A DNA stretch of 64,000 nucleotides, taken from the NCBI RefSeq assembly GCF_004115265.2, contig NC_046289.1, positions 99,375,688 to 99,439,687 of the forward strand, written 5' to 3'. Below, piece by piece: positions 25,389 through 35,661 of the stretch. The stretch's first letter is position 1. Each line of letters begins with the position of its first letter. The translations under genes were made by a program, and so were the position numbers. The notes under the pieces are model-generated. The model was not told the DNA's origin. It was given only the letters and a program-made list of their open reading frames with translations, and searched no databases. The DNA is from Rhinolophus ferrumequinum. Taxonomy: Eukaryota; Chordata; Mammalia; Chiroptera; Rhinolophidae.

Positions 25389-28300
25389 ATGGCGTTCATG
25401 GTGAAGACCATGGTGGGCAGCCAGCTGAAGAACCTCACTGGGAGCCTGGGGGGCGGCGAGGACAAGGGGAACGGGGACAAGTCGGCGGCTGAAGCGCAGG
25501 GCATGAGCCGAGAGGAGTACGAGGAATATCAGAAGCAACTGGTGGAAGAGAAGTGAGTGGGAACCCTTCCCGGCTCCAACGACCCCTTCCCCCACCCCAA
25601 CCCCCTCTCCCCTCCCCCCCTCCGCCGCCTGGCCCACCCCTCGGGCAGCCTCAGACCTCAAGCCTCTCCCCTACTTTTCTAGACTCTGTAAGAGACTGGA
25701 ATGTGCCCTCTAGGCTGCCCCCAGTGCCACTCCACCTCAAACCCAGGACGCCCGGCCAGCTTCGCTTTGGGGCCCAGAGGAAGTGGGGGCAGGGGCTATA
25801 GGGACGTGGGACGGGGTGGGGGCACATGCATTTCTGACTGAAACAAGTAATCCTTTAATCCGATCTGGTCCCAGCGTCTGGAGCTCCTCTGAGCCTGAGG
25901 CTCTGAGAAAAGCTGGTACAGCTGAGGGGGCTCAAAGTCACGGAGACAGACCCTGAGATCAATGCACTGGTAGCTATTGAAGCCACTTGTGTGCTGACAA
26001 TGCTGGGACAGATGGGCACCTGGAGTGGAGTTAGGAGCTGGACGCCAGAGCTGCTTGGGTCAGATCTTGGCTTTGCTTCTTTTCAACTTGATGAATTAGG
26101 CAAGTTTCTTAAGCTTTCCTGTGCCTCGGTTTCCTCATCTGTCCAAATGGGGATGTAATCATAAAACATGCTTTATATGTTTATGTAGATTAAATTAATG
26201 CATATAAACTGCTTAGCACAGTGCCTGACACAGAGTAAATCATTAAATGTTAGCTATTATTATTTCACTTTATCCTGATAACAGTTTTGTGAATTGCAAA
26301 ATCTTATATCCATTTTACAAAAGAGGAAAATGGTATGTGACTTACCCAAAGACATACCAAAAGTGGTAGTCTGTTTCAAATACATCCCCCACTCAACACA
26401 ACCTGTCAGGAGGGAAAAGACAGACCGAGTTTGAAGCCAAGAGGGACATATATTAGGGTCCGCAGGGGGAGCGACAGTATGACCCACCCCTACCCCCCCC
26501 CCCCCCGGCCCCGCCCCCCATAGCTCCACCCAGAGAGGCAGGTGCGGAGATGAGAAAGGGCCCTGTGATGAGGGAGAGGCCACAGGCTAACCCACCAGGT
26601 CGGAGCACCCTCCTGACACAGGCTGGCGGGGCGGGAGCAGTGCAGTCACTGTCCTGACAAGGAGACCCTCCTGCCCATCCCTTCAGTCCTGGCAATGACT
26701 CTGCACCCGGTGCCCCCGCAGGATGGAGCGGGACGCACAGTTCACACAGAGAAAGGCAGAGCGCGCCACGCTGCGGAGCCACTTCCGAGACAAATACCAG
26801 CTGCCCAAGGTAAGCTTAGGAGTCGGGGCTGCAAGGCGCATCTGGGACCCTGAGCTCCCAGCTCTGGACTCCTTTGCGTGACTTTCAGCTCCTAAGATTC
26901 TTGGAGAGCTTGGTTAGATCCTTCGTTCTCTCACTCCTTCATTCATTCACGGTTAACTGGAGCCGGCCCAGGACCACCGCTTGGCATTGAGGGGTAGCCC
27001 AGTCCTCCGTTTCTGGAGCCAGTCCGGGCCCCTCTGTCCTCCAACCCATACTCCACAACAGGAGTCAGGCCTGGCAGATGAAGAGTTGGAAGGCAGCAGA
27101 TTTTACCTCGGGGGTGAGTGCGCTTGGGGCTTCTGAACACCCCTGGAGGGTAGGGTGGGGGAGAAGGCAGCACCCTCTGTGTGCCAGGTGCACTTGATCT
27201 TCGCACCCTTACCTAACCCCTCAGTAATTCTGCCAGCTAGTTTTCACCCACATCTACAGATAAGGAAGCTGAGGGGCTTGGCTAAGGTCCTCCAGCTGGT
27301 GAGTGATAGAGCTCAAGCTGTGACTGCTGAGCCTGTGCTTCTCCAGGACCCTGACCGCCTTCAGGGAGTGGGTCTGTCTGCAGAGAGCCAAGTGCCCCCT
27401 CGGTTGTCCAGGCAGCCAGGAAGATGTCTTCTCCCTGCACTGTAGCCCCTGGCGGTCTGGACATGTACTCCGTCTTTTGCCTGAGGAGAGACCTGAGGCC
27501 AAGCCACTCCCAGCGCCCAGACTATGCTCACCTCTGAGGAGAAACAGAAATACAACACTATCGCTGTTGCACAGCAGCCTTGATCTTCCACTTGAATTCA
27601 CAGACCAGACATGTGAACCTCACATTCACTCATTCAACCAACGTTGCTGGGACCTGTGGCTGCCTCTGACTCCCCACAGGGAACCAACCCGTCCTTTGGA
27701 AGTCTCTCAAAGGGAGAACTGGTCCAGACAGCCTGCTTTTCTGGGAAGTGGCTGAGTTAAACCCAGCTAGGAATAGAGTCATTCCTCAGATGCTTTCATT
27801 AAGCACATAAGAGACTCCTGCCATCGCGGAACTCTGATTCCAGTAGGAGACGGAAGACGTGGCTGTAACTGAGAAGGACAGAAAGTGGAAAGCCCCAGGG
27901 CCCCCAAAGGGATACAGAAGTGCGAGGCCCATTAGGAGGTGCCTTGCAGAGAGAGCACAGATATTGGAATCAGTGACAGAGGTTTACATGTAGCTCTCCC
28001 ACTTCCTAGTTGTATGGCCTCGGGCAAGTTACTTAAATTATCTGAGTCTCAATTTCCTTATTTGTAAAATGGAGAAAACAACCTCCCAGGATCATTATGA
28101 GAATTGAAACACCCAGCTCAGTGTCAGCCCTGTAACAGGGCTGTGAGGGACGGTGCCCATCACTATTATTGGCACCGTCCTTCAGCGTGTCAACCATAGT
28201 CTTCTTACCAAATAGTTACCTACTTATGTATGTCTCACTGGTGGTAACAGTTTGACACCCACTAAGATCTCACCTTCTGCATCTCAGAGTGAAGTAAGGT

Positions 28301-28707
28301 GGTATAAAAGTGCAAGGTCTCCACGTCCAAGTGTCAAACGCGTGGTCCTGGGATGAGGGGGTGGGGGCTGAGCTCACTGGAACAAGGCGGGGCCTGGAGC
28401 CGGGTGCAGGCCTCCTCCCGGCCCCTTCCGCTCAGAATTCCCACAGCCCTCCAACCCCACCCCACCCCTCCCTTCCTGCCTTCAGAACGAGACTGACGAG
28501 AGCCAGATCCAGATGGCAGGTGGAGACATGGAACTGCCCCAGGGGCTGGCGAAGATGATTGAGGAGGACGCAGAGGAGGAGGAACAGGCCTCAGTCCTCG
28601 GGCAGCTGGCGAGCCTCCCTGGCTTAGACCTTGGCTCACTGAAGGACAAGGCCCAGGCCACCCTGGGGGAGCTCAAGCAATCCGCTGAGAAGTGCCACAT
28701 CATGTGA
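25389..28707 (+). CDS. CPLX3: Complexin-3
   Basis: SNARE-complex binding protein that regulates vesicle fusion. CPLX3 is the complexin of retinal ribbon synapses and some other neurons. Exons: 25389-25552, 26722-26809, 28486-28707; phases agree and give 157 residues (human 158). The N-terminus [10 protein letters not shown] is the conserved complexin-3/4 start. A glycine-rich linker precedes the accessory and central helices (about 38-84), rich in E/K/R ([10 protein letters not shown], then the [15 protein letters not shown] segment that grips the SNARE bundle). An acidic stretch EEDAEEEEQ and the C-terminal CAAX box CHIM, for farnesylation, follow. A GTG at 25368 is in frame upstream but not used. 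Introns 1 and 2 are 1.17 and 1.68 kb. Identification is certain. Confidence 0.97.
25848..25861 (+). promoter_or_regulatory. CPLX3: Paired TAATCC (CRX/OTX-type) sites in CPLX3 intron 1
   Basis: Two perfect TAATCC hexamers at 25848-25853 and 25856-25861, direct repeats spaced 8 bp start to start. TAATCC is the core of CRX/OTX2 homeodomain sites that drive photoreceptor and bipolar-cell genes. CPLX3 is expressed in those cells, so a retinal enhancer role is a reasonable inference. Conservation is untested. Confidence 0.4.
26020..26265 (+). repeat. MIR SINE remnant in CPLX3 intron 1
   Basis: Nearly full-length MIR with 'gcctcggtttcctcatctgtccaaatgggga', 'tagattaaattaatgcata' and the end 'agcacagtgcctgacacagagtaaatca'. 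Confidence 0.75.
26503..26516. repeat. C14 homopolymer in CPLX3 intron 1
   Basis: Run of 14 cytosines followed by GGCCCCGCCCCCC. It is a candidate length-variable site and a possible G-quadruplex on the minus strand. Confidence 0.8.
27170..27345 (-). repeat. Inverted MIR remnant in CPLX3 intron 2
   Basis: Reads 'cagataaggaagctgaggggcttggctaaggtcctccagctggtgagtg' with an upstream 'ctctgtgtgccaggtgcac', the reverse complement of a MIR core and 3' end. Confidence 0.65.
27955..28160 (+). repeat. MIR SINE remnant in CPLX3 intron 2
   Basis: Contains 'cctcgggcaagttacttaaattatctgagtc' and 'ttatttgtaaaatggagaa', a clear MIR core. Confidence 0.75.
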
Positions 28708-29525
28708 CTACTCCCCCTGGGGTTGCCCTTTGGGGTGACCAGAGGGCTGGGCCCACACTAGCGACCCTTACCCCACCAAGGCTTTGTTTCCCCAGCCTGC
28801 CTCTGGTCTCTCCCTCTCCACTGGGAGCGATGTCCCCACTCCACCTCTCAGGACTCACCCTCCCTGCTCAGCCTGGGGAAGCCTCCCAAAATTGTAGGAA
28901 TAGGCCCGACCTTCTCTAGCCACGGCCCCTCATTCCTGCACACAGAGCACCCATAGAGAAACACACAGAGGGACAGAGACCTCGGCATGTGCAGAGGCAT
29001 ACGCCCCAGACGCATCCTGGCACACACAGACACACATGCACAGGCCAGCCCCCCGGTGCCCAGCCCCTCTAGACACCAACACTCAGATATGCTTAGAGGA
29101 GGCTTCAGGCAGACACCCCCAGCAGACAGGAGGCCTGACTTTGAGTCTCCATGTTTATTTTCATTGAAACACACTGCTCCTCATCTACAAAATGGGGGTG
29201 GATGGGGTGATTTCTGAGACTCATTCTAGCTTAGCCTCCCTGGCCCCCTGGAGTCAATCCCACCCCTTCTCTGGGCAGGGCAGCAGCTGCAGCCATAGCC
29301 TCAAGCAGAAGCCACTGTGGGCTCTGGTTCTTGGGAGCTGAGCAATGCTGTGCAAGGGACCAAGTGCCAAAGATGAAGCTGGAACAGTAGCCAGACAGCT
29401 CCCGGCGTCCTCTGGGCCCAGGGCCCAGCCAATTTCTGTTTTGTTCCTGTAGAACTCTCTCTGGATTCCATAGCTGGATCTCCTCATTCAGCTCAGTGAA
29501 AAATAAAAATTCCAAATGACCTGTC
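28708..29525 (+). other. CPLX3: CPLX3 3' UTR with poly(A) signal
   Basis: About 0.8 kb tail ending just after AATAAA at 29502-29507, in a context of GTGAAAAATAAAAATTCC. The size fits the known human transcript. Contains a short CA-rich patch around 29020-29045. Confidence 0.7.
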
Positions 29526-29869
29526 TGTCCCCCGACTTCTTACTGCTCTTCAGGAGTCTTATTCTCAGCTCCCCAACCCTGCCCTTGGGGGGTGTCCTCT
29601 ACCTCCTCACACGCTGCTTCATAGGAGCACCAGCCCCTAGAAGATGGTCCAGATCTATCCTCTCAGGGCCCTGGACAAGCACCAGGTCCAGCCTGGGGCC
29701 GGATGAAACACATCTGGGCTTTGAGGAGGATGGACGGGCAGGGCCTCTGGGGCGTGAGCTGAGACCACAGGCGGGGCTACCACTCAACCACAGCTGTCTC
29801 TCGTACCTGTGCCAACGTCCCCTCCTCACCTTGGAGATGGAAGGTGTGACAAAAAGAAGACAGGCAGTT

Positions 29870-30050
29870 GTGTTCTAGCCCTGGCACTGCTGTGTGACTT
29901 TGAGCAGATCCCTTTCTTCCTGTGAGCCTGTTTTCACCCCTGTGAAATAAAGAGGCCCTCCCCGTCAAAACACAGTGATGCATGTTTCAAAGGTGACCAT
30001 TTACTTGTAAAGCCCTTGGCCCAGGATAGGCCATATCAATAAATGGTAAC
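29870..30050 (+). repeat. MIR SINE remnant
   Basis: Phrases 'ctagccctggcactgctgtgtgactttgagcag', 'tgttttcacccctgtgaaataaa' and 'atcaataaatggtaact' follow MIR order. Confidence 0.65.
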
Positions 30051-31992
30051 TCATTCTTTAAAAAAACTGAAGGACCCGAATCTCATCCTGCTCACCTGTG
30101 GGCGTCCAGGGAACCACCAGGAGCCTTCACAAGCAGGTTTCCCAGGGTCTGAGCAGGAACCAGGTGCTACAGGCCAGCGCCACACCCCACCCAGCACCGC
30201 CTTGTTGGGAAGCCAGCCAAGATTTACAGGTGGAAAGGCCATCTGAGGGTTTGGTTTCAAGGGCAAAGTTTCCATTAGGCTCTTTTATAAAATAAGAACA
30301 AATGTGCAATAGGTGATGTGTGAAGGGTCAGGCAGAAGAGAGAAGAGAAAGAGAGGATGAGGAATTAGGAGGGCGAGGGCAGGGCAGGACACAGGCCCAG
30401 GATGGGGGCAGTGCTGCCCGCTGTCACACTGGGCCCTTCTTGGGTGTCCCCTCGGCTGTCCCCAGGCGCTCACTGGACAAAAACCCCTCCTGACCTTTGT
30501 GGAGCTGAGGAGACCCCAACTGGGGCCCAGGCTGTGGGGAGAGGCGGGGGGGGGGGCATGGGCCTCCTCAGAACCTCAGCAGCAAGGCCCATGTCAGCAC
30601 TCCACCCTCCAGGGGCCTCCTGCTAATGGGATCGGACAGACCCCCTCACCCTCAGCGGTTTGCAGAAGAGGCAGGGAGATAGGGCTGCAGGGAGTCGGGT
30701 GAGCACTCACTGAACCCTCACAAAACAGGAATGGCTGGGCCTGGGCTTAGGGTGGGGAGGGGGCTGAGGCCCACACTAGTTTCCTCCTCACAGCCTGGGA
30801 ACCCCAAGAAGCCCTGACCTGTCTGCATATCCCTGGAATAGGGGGAGGAGGCTCCGGGGCTCAGGCAGAAATGGGTGAGGAATGCAGGCTGAGGGGTCCC
30901 CGGTTCTGCCCGGCTCGCCTGCTTCCCGTCTTCCTTCCCCTGCTCTCTGATTCCTCTGTCAGCCTATGTCCCCCCAGCTGTGTCGCACACCCGCTGCCTC
31001 ATGCCTGGCTCATACCTGTCCTGCACCCAGGCCCTCAGCTGGGGAGACCTGGCCGAGCTGGAGCCCCCACTCCCACGCCCGCAGGCCTGTCGGGTGATGA
31101 CTGCTCTCTTCCCGTCCTGTTCCTACTCCCACTCGTTCAGATCATTACTTGCTCCATGACTGGTCCACCCACCTGGTATGATGTGAGGGCCACAAAGAAA
31201 GCCACCTGCCACCAGAACTTCCCTTTCCATGGTGATTAAAACCCACCATGAAGGCCCCATAACTTAGAGCAAGGCGCTCGTCTCCCAGGCTCTCTCCTTC
31301 TTTTGTCCTTCTCACCCTTGCAGGCAGACTGAGGATACAGGAAATGTTGAAAGGTGGTGAGACAGCCCCTCTGAATCCCCCCCCAACACTACTCTTTCAG
31401 GAAGAGAGGGACAGCAAAGCTGACCGCCTGCCCCCCTCACCCCCACCCAGGGCTCTCCCGTAATAATGGGCATTTCAGGGAGATTGGCGGTGGGGCCCTG
31501 GCCCCTCCACGGCGCGTCTCCTTCCACCCATCCAGACAGCTCAGCCTGGTTCCCAGAGGGAGAGGGGTGCAGATCTCGTGATTCTCCTGAGCCCCGTTGG
31601 TCCTAGGGAGGAGTTGGGGAGGGTGGCGACAGGATTTGGAGTTGGGAACTGCCCCGCCTCCCAGTGGCCAGATGGTCCCTCCTCAGACACTGGAGGCCCC
31701 CCAGAGAGCTGGGGCATCTGGGAGAACGTCTGCTGAGCCAGAGGCTGCTGGAAGGTGGGGAGCCATATGTGAGGGGACTGGAAGGGAGCCACAAAGCCTG
31801 CTGCCCTGCCTCTAGCCCAGTGCCCACCAGGCATGCCTGTTCCCAGAATCCGGGAGAGGCTCCAGGAGAGCAAGGAGGCCAGGGGGTGCTGGGTCAGGGG
31901 AACAGCGACATTGAGGCTGCCTCAGCCTTTATTCAGCAGTGACTGTGCTTGCATGTGTTGAGCATGAATGCAAGTCTGTGAACTTGGACATG

Positions 31993-32762
31993 GCTTTTGT
32001 GTATGTGTGTGAGGCTGAGGTCTGTGGCCTGTGAGTGTCTGTGTGTCTGTCTGTGGCCTGTGAGTGTGTGTGTCTGTCTGAGGTCTGTGGCCTGTGTCTG
32101 TGTGTCTGTGGCCTGTGTCTGTGTGTCTGTCTGTGGCCTGTGTGTGTCTGTCTGAGGTCTGTGGCCTGTGTCTCTGTGTCTGTCTGTGGCCTGTGTCTGT
32201 GTGTCTGTGGCCTGTGTCTGTCTGTGTCTGAGGTCTGTGGCCTGTCTGTGTGTCTGTCTGAGGTCTGTGGCCTTTGAGTGTCTGTATGTCTGTGTCTGAG
32301 GTCTGTGGCCTGTGTCTGTCTGAGGTCCGTGGCCTGTGTCTGTGTGTCTGTCTGAGGTCTGTGGCCTGTGTGTCTGTCTGAGGTCTGTGGCCTGTGTCTG
32401 TGTGTCTGTGTTTGAGGTCTGTGGCCTGTGTCTGTGTGTCTGAGGTCTGTGGCCTGTGTCTGTCTGAGGTCTGTGGCCTGTGTCTGTGTGTCTGTCTGAG
32501 GGATCTGTGCTCTGTGTCTGTCTGTGTCTGTCTTGTCTGAGGTCTGTGGCCTGTGTCTGTGTCTGTCTGAGGTCTGCAGCCTGTGTCTGTGTGTCTGTCT
32601 GAGGTCTGTGGCCTGTGTCTGTCTGTCTGTGTCTGTCTGAGGTCTGTAGCCTGTCTGTGTGTCTGTCTGAGGTCTGCGGCCTGTGTCTGTGTGTCTGTCT
32701 GAGGTCTGTGGCCCGTCTGTGTGTCTGTCTGTCTGAGGTCTGTGGCCTGTGTCTGTGTGTTT
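31993..32762. repeat. Minisatellite with ~20-35 bp units
   Basis: About 25 degenerate copies of a unit built from GAGGTCTGTGGCCTGTGTC plus a variable (TGTGTCTG)n spacer. Unit length varies because the spacer gains and loses TG or TCTG steps. Variants such as TCTGCAGCC, TCTGTAGCC and GATCTGTGCTC occur toward the right end. The unit has almost no stop codons on the minus strand, so two long overlapping antisense frames of about 300 and 280 codons exist. These are low-complexity translations of the repeat and not genes. Confidence 0.95.
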
Positions 32763-34554
32763 GTGCATCTGTGGGATTTCGCGTGGATATGTGTAGGTGT
32801 TACTCTGAGGAAAGTGGTCACTGGCATGTCTCCCTTGTGCCCCAGCCTCAGGGTTGCACCATCTCCCTTTCAGGGAGGGCTGGGACAGCAGCGACCTCTG
32901 GGGACAAGAGCCCTCCTAGATGACCTGCAAGAACTGAGGTTCAATGACCTTTCACATCTCCCCAGTTAGCAAAAGAAGGGGCAGGCTGGACACAGGGACC
33001 CCTGGATCTCACAGGCTACTCCAGAAGGCCTACCTACTGCCCCCCAAGGCTGGCCCCTTGGGAGACAGGGGTTCCTAGGCCTGGGTGCTTCCCCAGCTTG
33101 GCCCAGGCCAGCTCCGAGCGTGGGGCTGCGTGGAGGTAGGACAGGGTGAGGCATCCAGATGCGGGAGGCTGTCTGCCCACTCTGGGCACTTCCACAGTGT
33201 TAAAGGGAAAAAGTACAAACAACTCCCACCGCTAAAAGGAAAACAATTAGTTTTTAAAAAGCAGATTAGCATATTTCCCATAGGTTTCTGCCATTCAAAG
33301 GGAGCCCTACAGAGCAAACTCTCCCTCCTCCTGTGGCCCTAGTCCTCCGGCTGGGCTGCCTCCCTCCTTGGCATGCGGCGCAGACACCGGACCAGCCTGG
33401 AGACCATCCAGACACTCTGCCCAGGCAGAGCCCAATCCCCCGCACCGTCCCGCTCCTCTCCACATCCACGTGTGTAAGGATTTCAGGCCGTTGTTCCCAG
33501 GCAGCCAATGCGGGGTCTGTGAGCCAACCCCTGTACCCCATCACCATAGCCAGTTTCTCACCCCCATCTTTCCCTATTTCCTCTCTCCTTCCTATCCAAT
33601 CTTCTCCATTCTTCCCCACAACTGGCTCCATTCATGTGCCTCCTTCCTTTCCCTCTACTTGAGGCTTTTTTGTTCAGCCCCTTCCAGAGATAACCTGAGT
33701 ACGTTTCTCTCCCTACATCTGAAAATAACATTTTATTGAATTCTTACTGTGTGCCAGGTTCATGTACATCCTTAGAGTCCCAAAGGGCACTTCACTTCAT
33801 TGTCTTACTAAGGAGCGGGCCAGTCAGTGGGTCTCTTGGCAAGTGGCACAGCCAATTTAGCCCCGCCTCCTGCCCTCTGAACCACTGCTCTTCCCTGTTC
33901 CTGGATGGCCAGGCCAAGGATTTCAGGGAAGAGCTCCCTCCCTCCCTCCCTGTGCAGGAAGCCCTTTAATATAGGCTGGAGGGCCGCCCTGCTGGTATCT
34001 GCTTACCTCTACAGAACTGCTGCCTTGGTGGCTCCCTGGGGGAAGGGACCCCTCCCTTCAAACCCCAAAGATGCTCCCAAGTGCTGTTCAGACCAAGACT
34101 CTGGGGAGAGAGGTGAGGGACTGCTGGAAACGACCCCAGGTTTGGGGGCTCCTGGGAGGCTGGATACGAGCACGACACCGTGGAGGACGGATGCCCTTTT
34201 CCCTGTCCAGATCCCTGCTCACTCACAGGCCCAAGGGAAGAGGTAAAGGGAGCATGCAGTGCAGAGCACAGGACCTACAGGACCAAACTCCTGCAGTGGA
34301 GGCGCCCTTCTCCAGGTGCAGAGAGGAATGGCCTTGCCCACCCCCTCTAGTCCCCTCAGGTGGTGGGAAGGAACGGCAGCAGGTCAGCCTGACTCTCCTG
34401 GGTCCCCTGGGGGCTCAGAGCAGGAGGCAGATGTGGCTCCCTCCCCCCAGCCCTCAGGTCACCCAGGGTTTCCTGGGGCCCCTATAGCACTAGCCTGGGA
34501 ACAGGGGCGGCCCACCTTGACCTGCTCCCTTCTTTTCTTCCAGGGAAGAAAGCA

Positions 34555-35661
34555 AGCACAAATTCAGAAAATAATTTAATAGGGAAACAATGACGGACAC
34601 TCCACATGGGCCTCTGGTAGGGCAGACAGATGACTCTCCCAAGGAGGCGCTGAAGGGCGGAGGATTTAGAAATCACCAACACCCTTTGAGTTGTGGAAAG
34701 AATGCCCCAAACAACTCCAGATGTGTACAATCTTCTCCAGGTAAAAGTCACTTTATCCTCCTAAAAGCCCACATTGGGGGCTGAAGAGTTATTAGCAACC
34801 CCGCTGGACAGATGGGGAAACTCAGGCTCAGAAAGGGGAAGGCGCTTGCCCGGGGCACACACTGGGGGAGCAGCCAGGTCGCAGGTTTCCTGGGCTGCCA
34901 GGCCCCTGAAGCCTGAGGGCTTAGCAGCCCCCTTGCTGCTCTCTCCCAGGCCAGGACCAGCTCTTCAGCAAGTAGGGGGTGTTCCCCAAAAAGGGACGGA
35001 GCAGGAGGAATGAGCACTGAGCACTTCTCCCCTCCGCTGGTGCCTCCTGGGCCAGAGCAGGAACCAGGCATGGGTTTCTTCAATTTGCCACGCCACAACA
35101 AAGTATATTACTTTCATGTTTGAAGGATTATCTCAAAATACTGAGAGGGTGGGCAAGAATCAGCTCCCAGGAAGACTGGGGAGTTCTGAGTGCAGACCGT
35201 GGGGTAGGTGTCCCTGAGTAGACTTGGAGTGCTCAGCCCAGCACAAGAATGGATGTGAGTTGCAATCAGGGCTCCCAGCAAGGACAGGGGTAGGCACTGG
35301 GCACCGCTGCCCTCGCCCTCTTCTCAGAGCAGAAACAGAAATCTTCATGCTCCCAAACTGACGGGCTCAGGGCCCAGCAAGCACCAACTAACCAAGGTCA
35401 CATGAAAGAAACACTTCTCCCAGCGCCCGCCCCACCACCACCACCGGCCCCCAGCCAGGCCTAATGCTCCCAGCTCGTGCGCACATACACCCACCACCCA
35501 CCCCCAGGCTGTCAGACCGTTTGGGGCTGGAGAGTATCCTGAGGGGTCGGGGATCTCCGAACTGCCCACCCAGGAGGGCTGCTCCACCAGGTTGCAGAGG
35601 GCACAGGATCCTGGGCAGCAGCATGGGGAGTGCATCCTCCACCTGCGGGTGTCCTGTGGGG
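34555..35661 (-). other. ULK3: ULK3 3' UTR (inferred) with ATTAAA signal
   Basis: Runs on the minus strand from the stop at 35662-35664 to an ATTAAA at 34575-34580, the first plausible poly(A) signal seen. The 3' end is therefore inferred. An inverted MIR remnant lies inside it at about 34740-34870 ('cagatggggaaactcaggctcagaaagggg'). Confidence 0.5.

Larger units (their letters stand above)
29526..34554. other. Intergenic region between convergent CPLX3 and ULK3 genes
   Basis: No gene is recognised. 29870-30050 is a MIR remnant (+). 31993-32762 is a minisatellite. 33720-33790 carries an L2/MIR-like end ('attgaattcttactgtgtgccagg'). 33180-33300 is a distinctly AT-rich patch in otherwise GC-rich DNA. 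The remainder is GC-rich unique-looking sequence without a supported reading frame. Confidence 0.6.

Noticed and set aside
31993-32762. CRISPR-like repeat array
   Set aside because: Units are degenerate and adjacent, without unique spacers, in a mammalian genome. It is a minisatellite.
31922-32827. Long antisense open frames (301 and 279 codons)
   Set aside because: They are low-complexity translations of a minisatellite whose unit lacks stop codons in two minus frames. There is no domain, splice context or start context.
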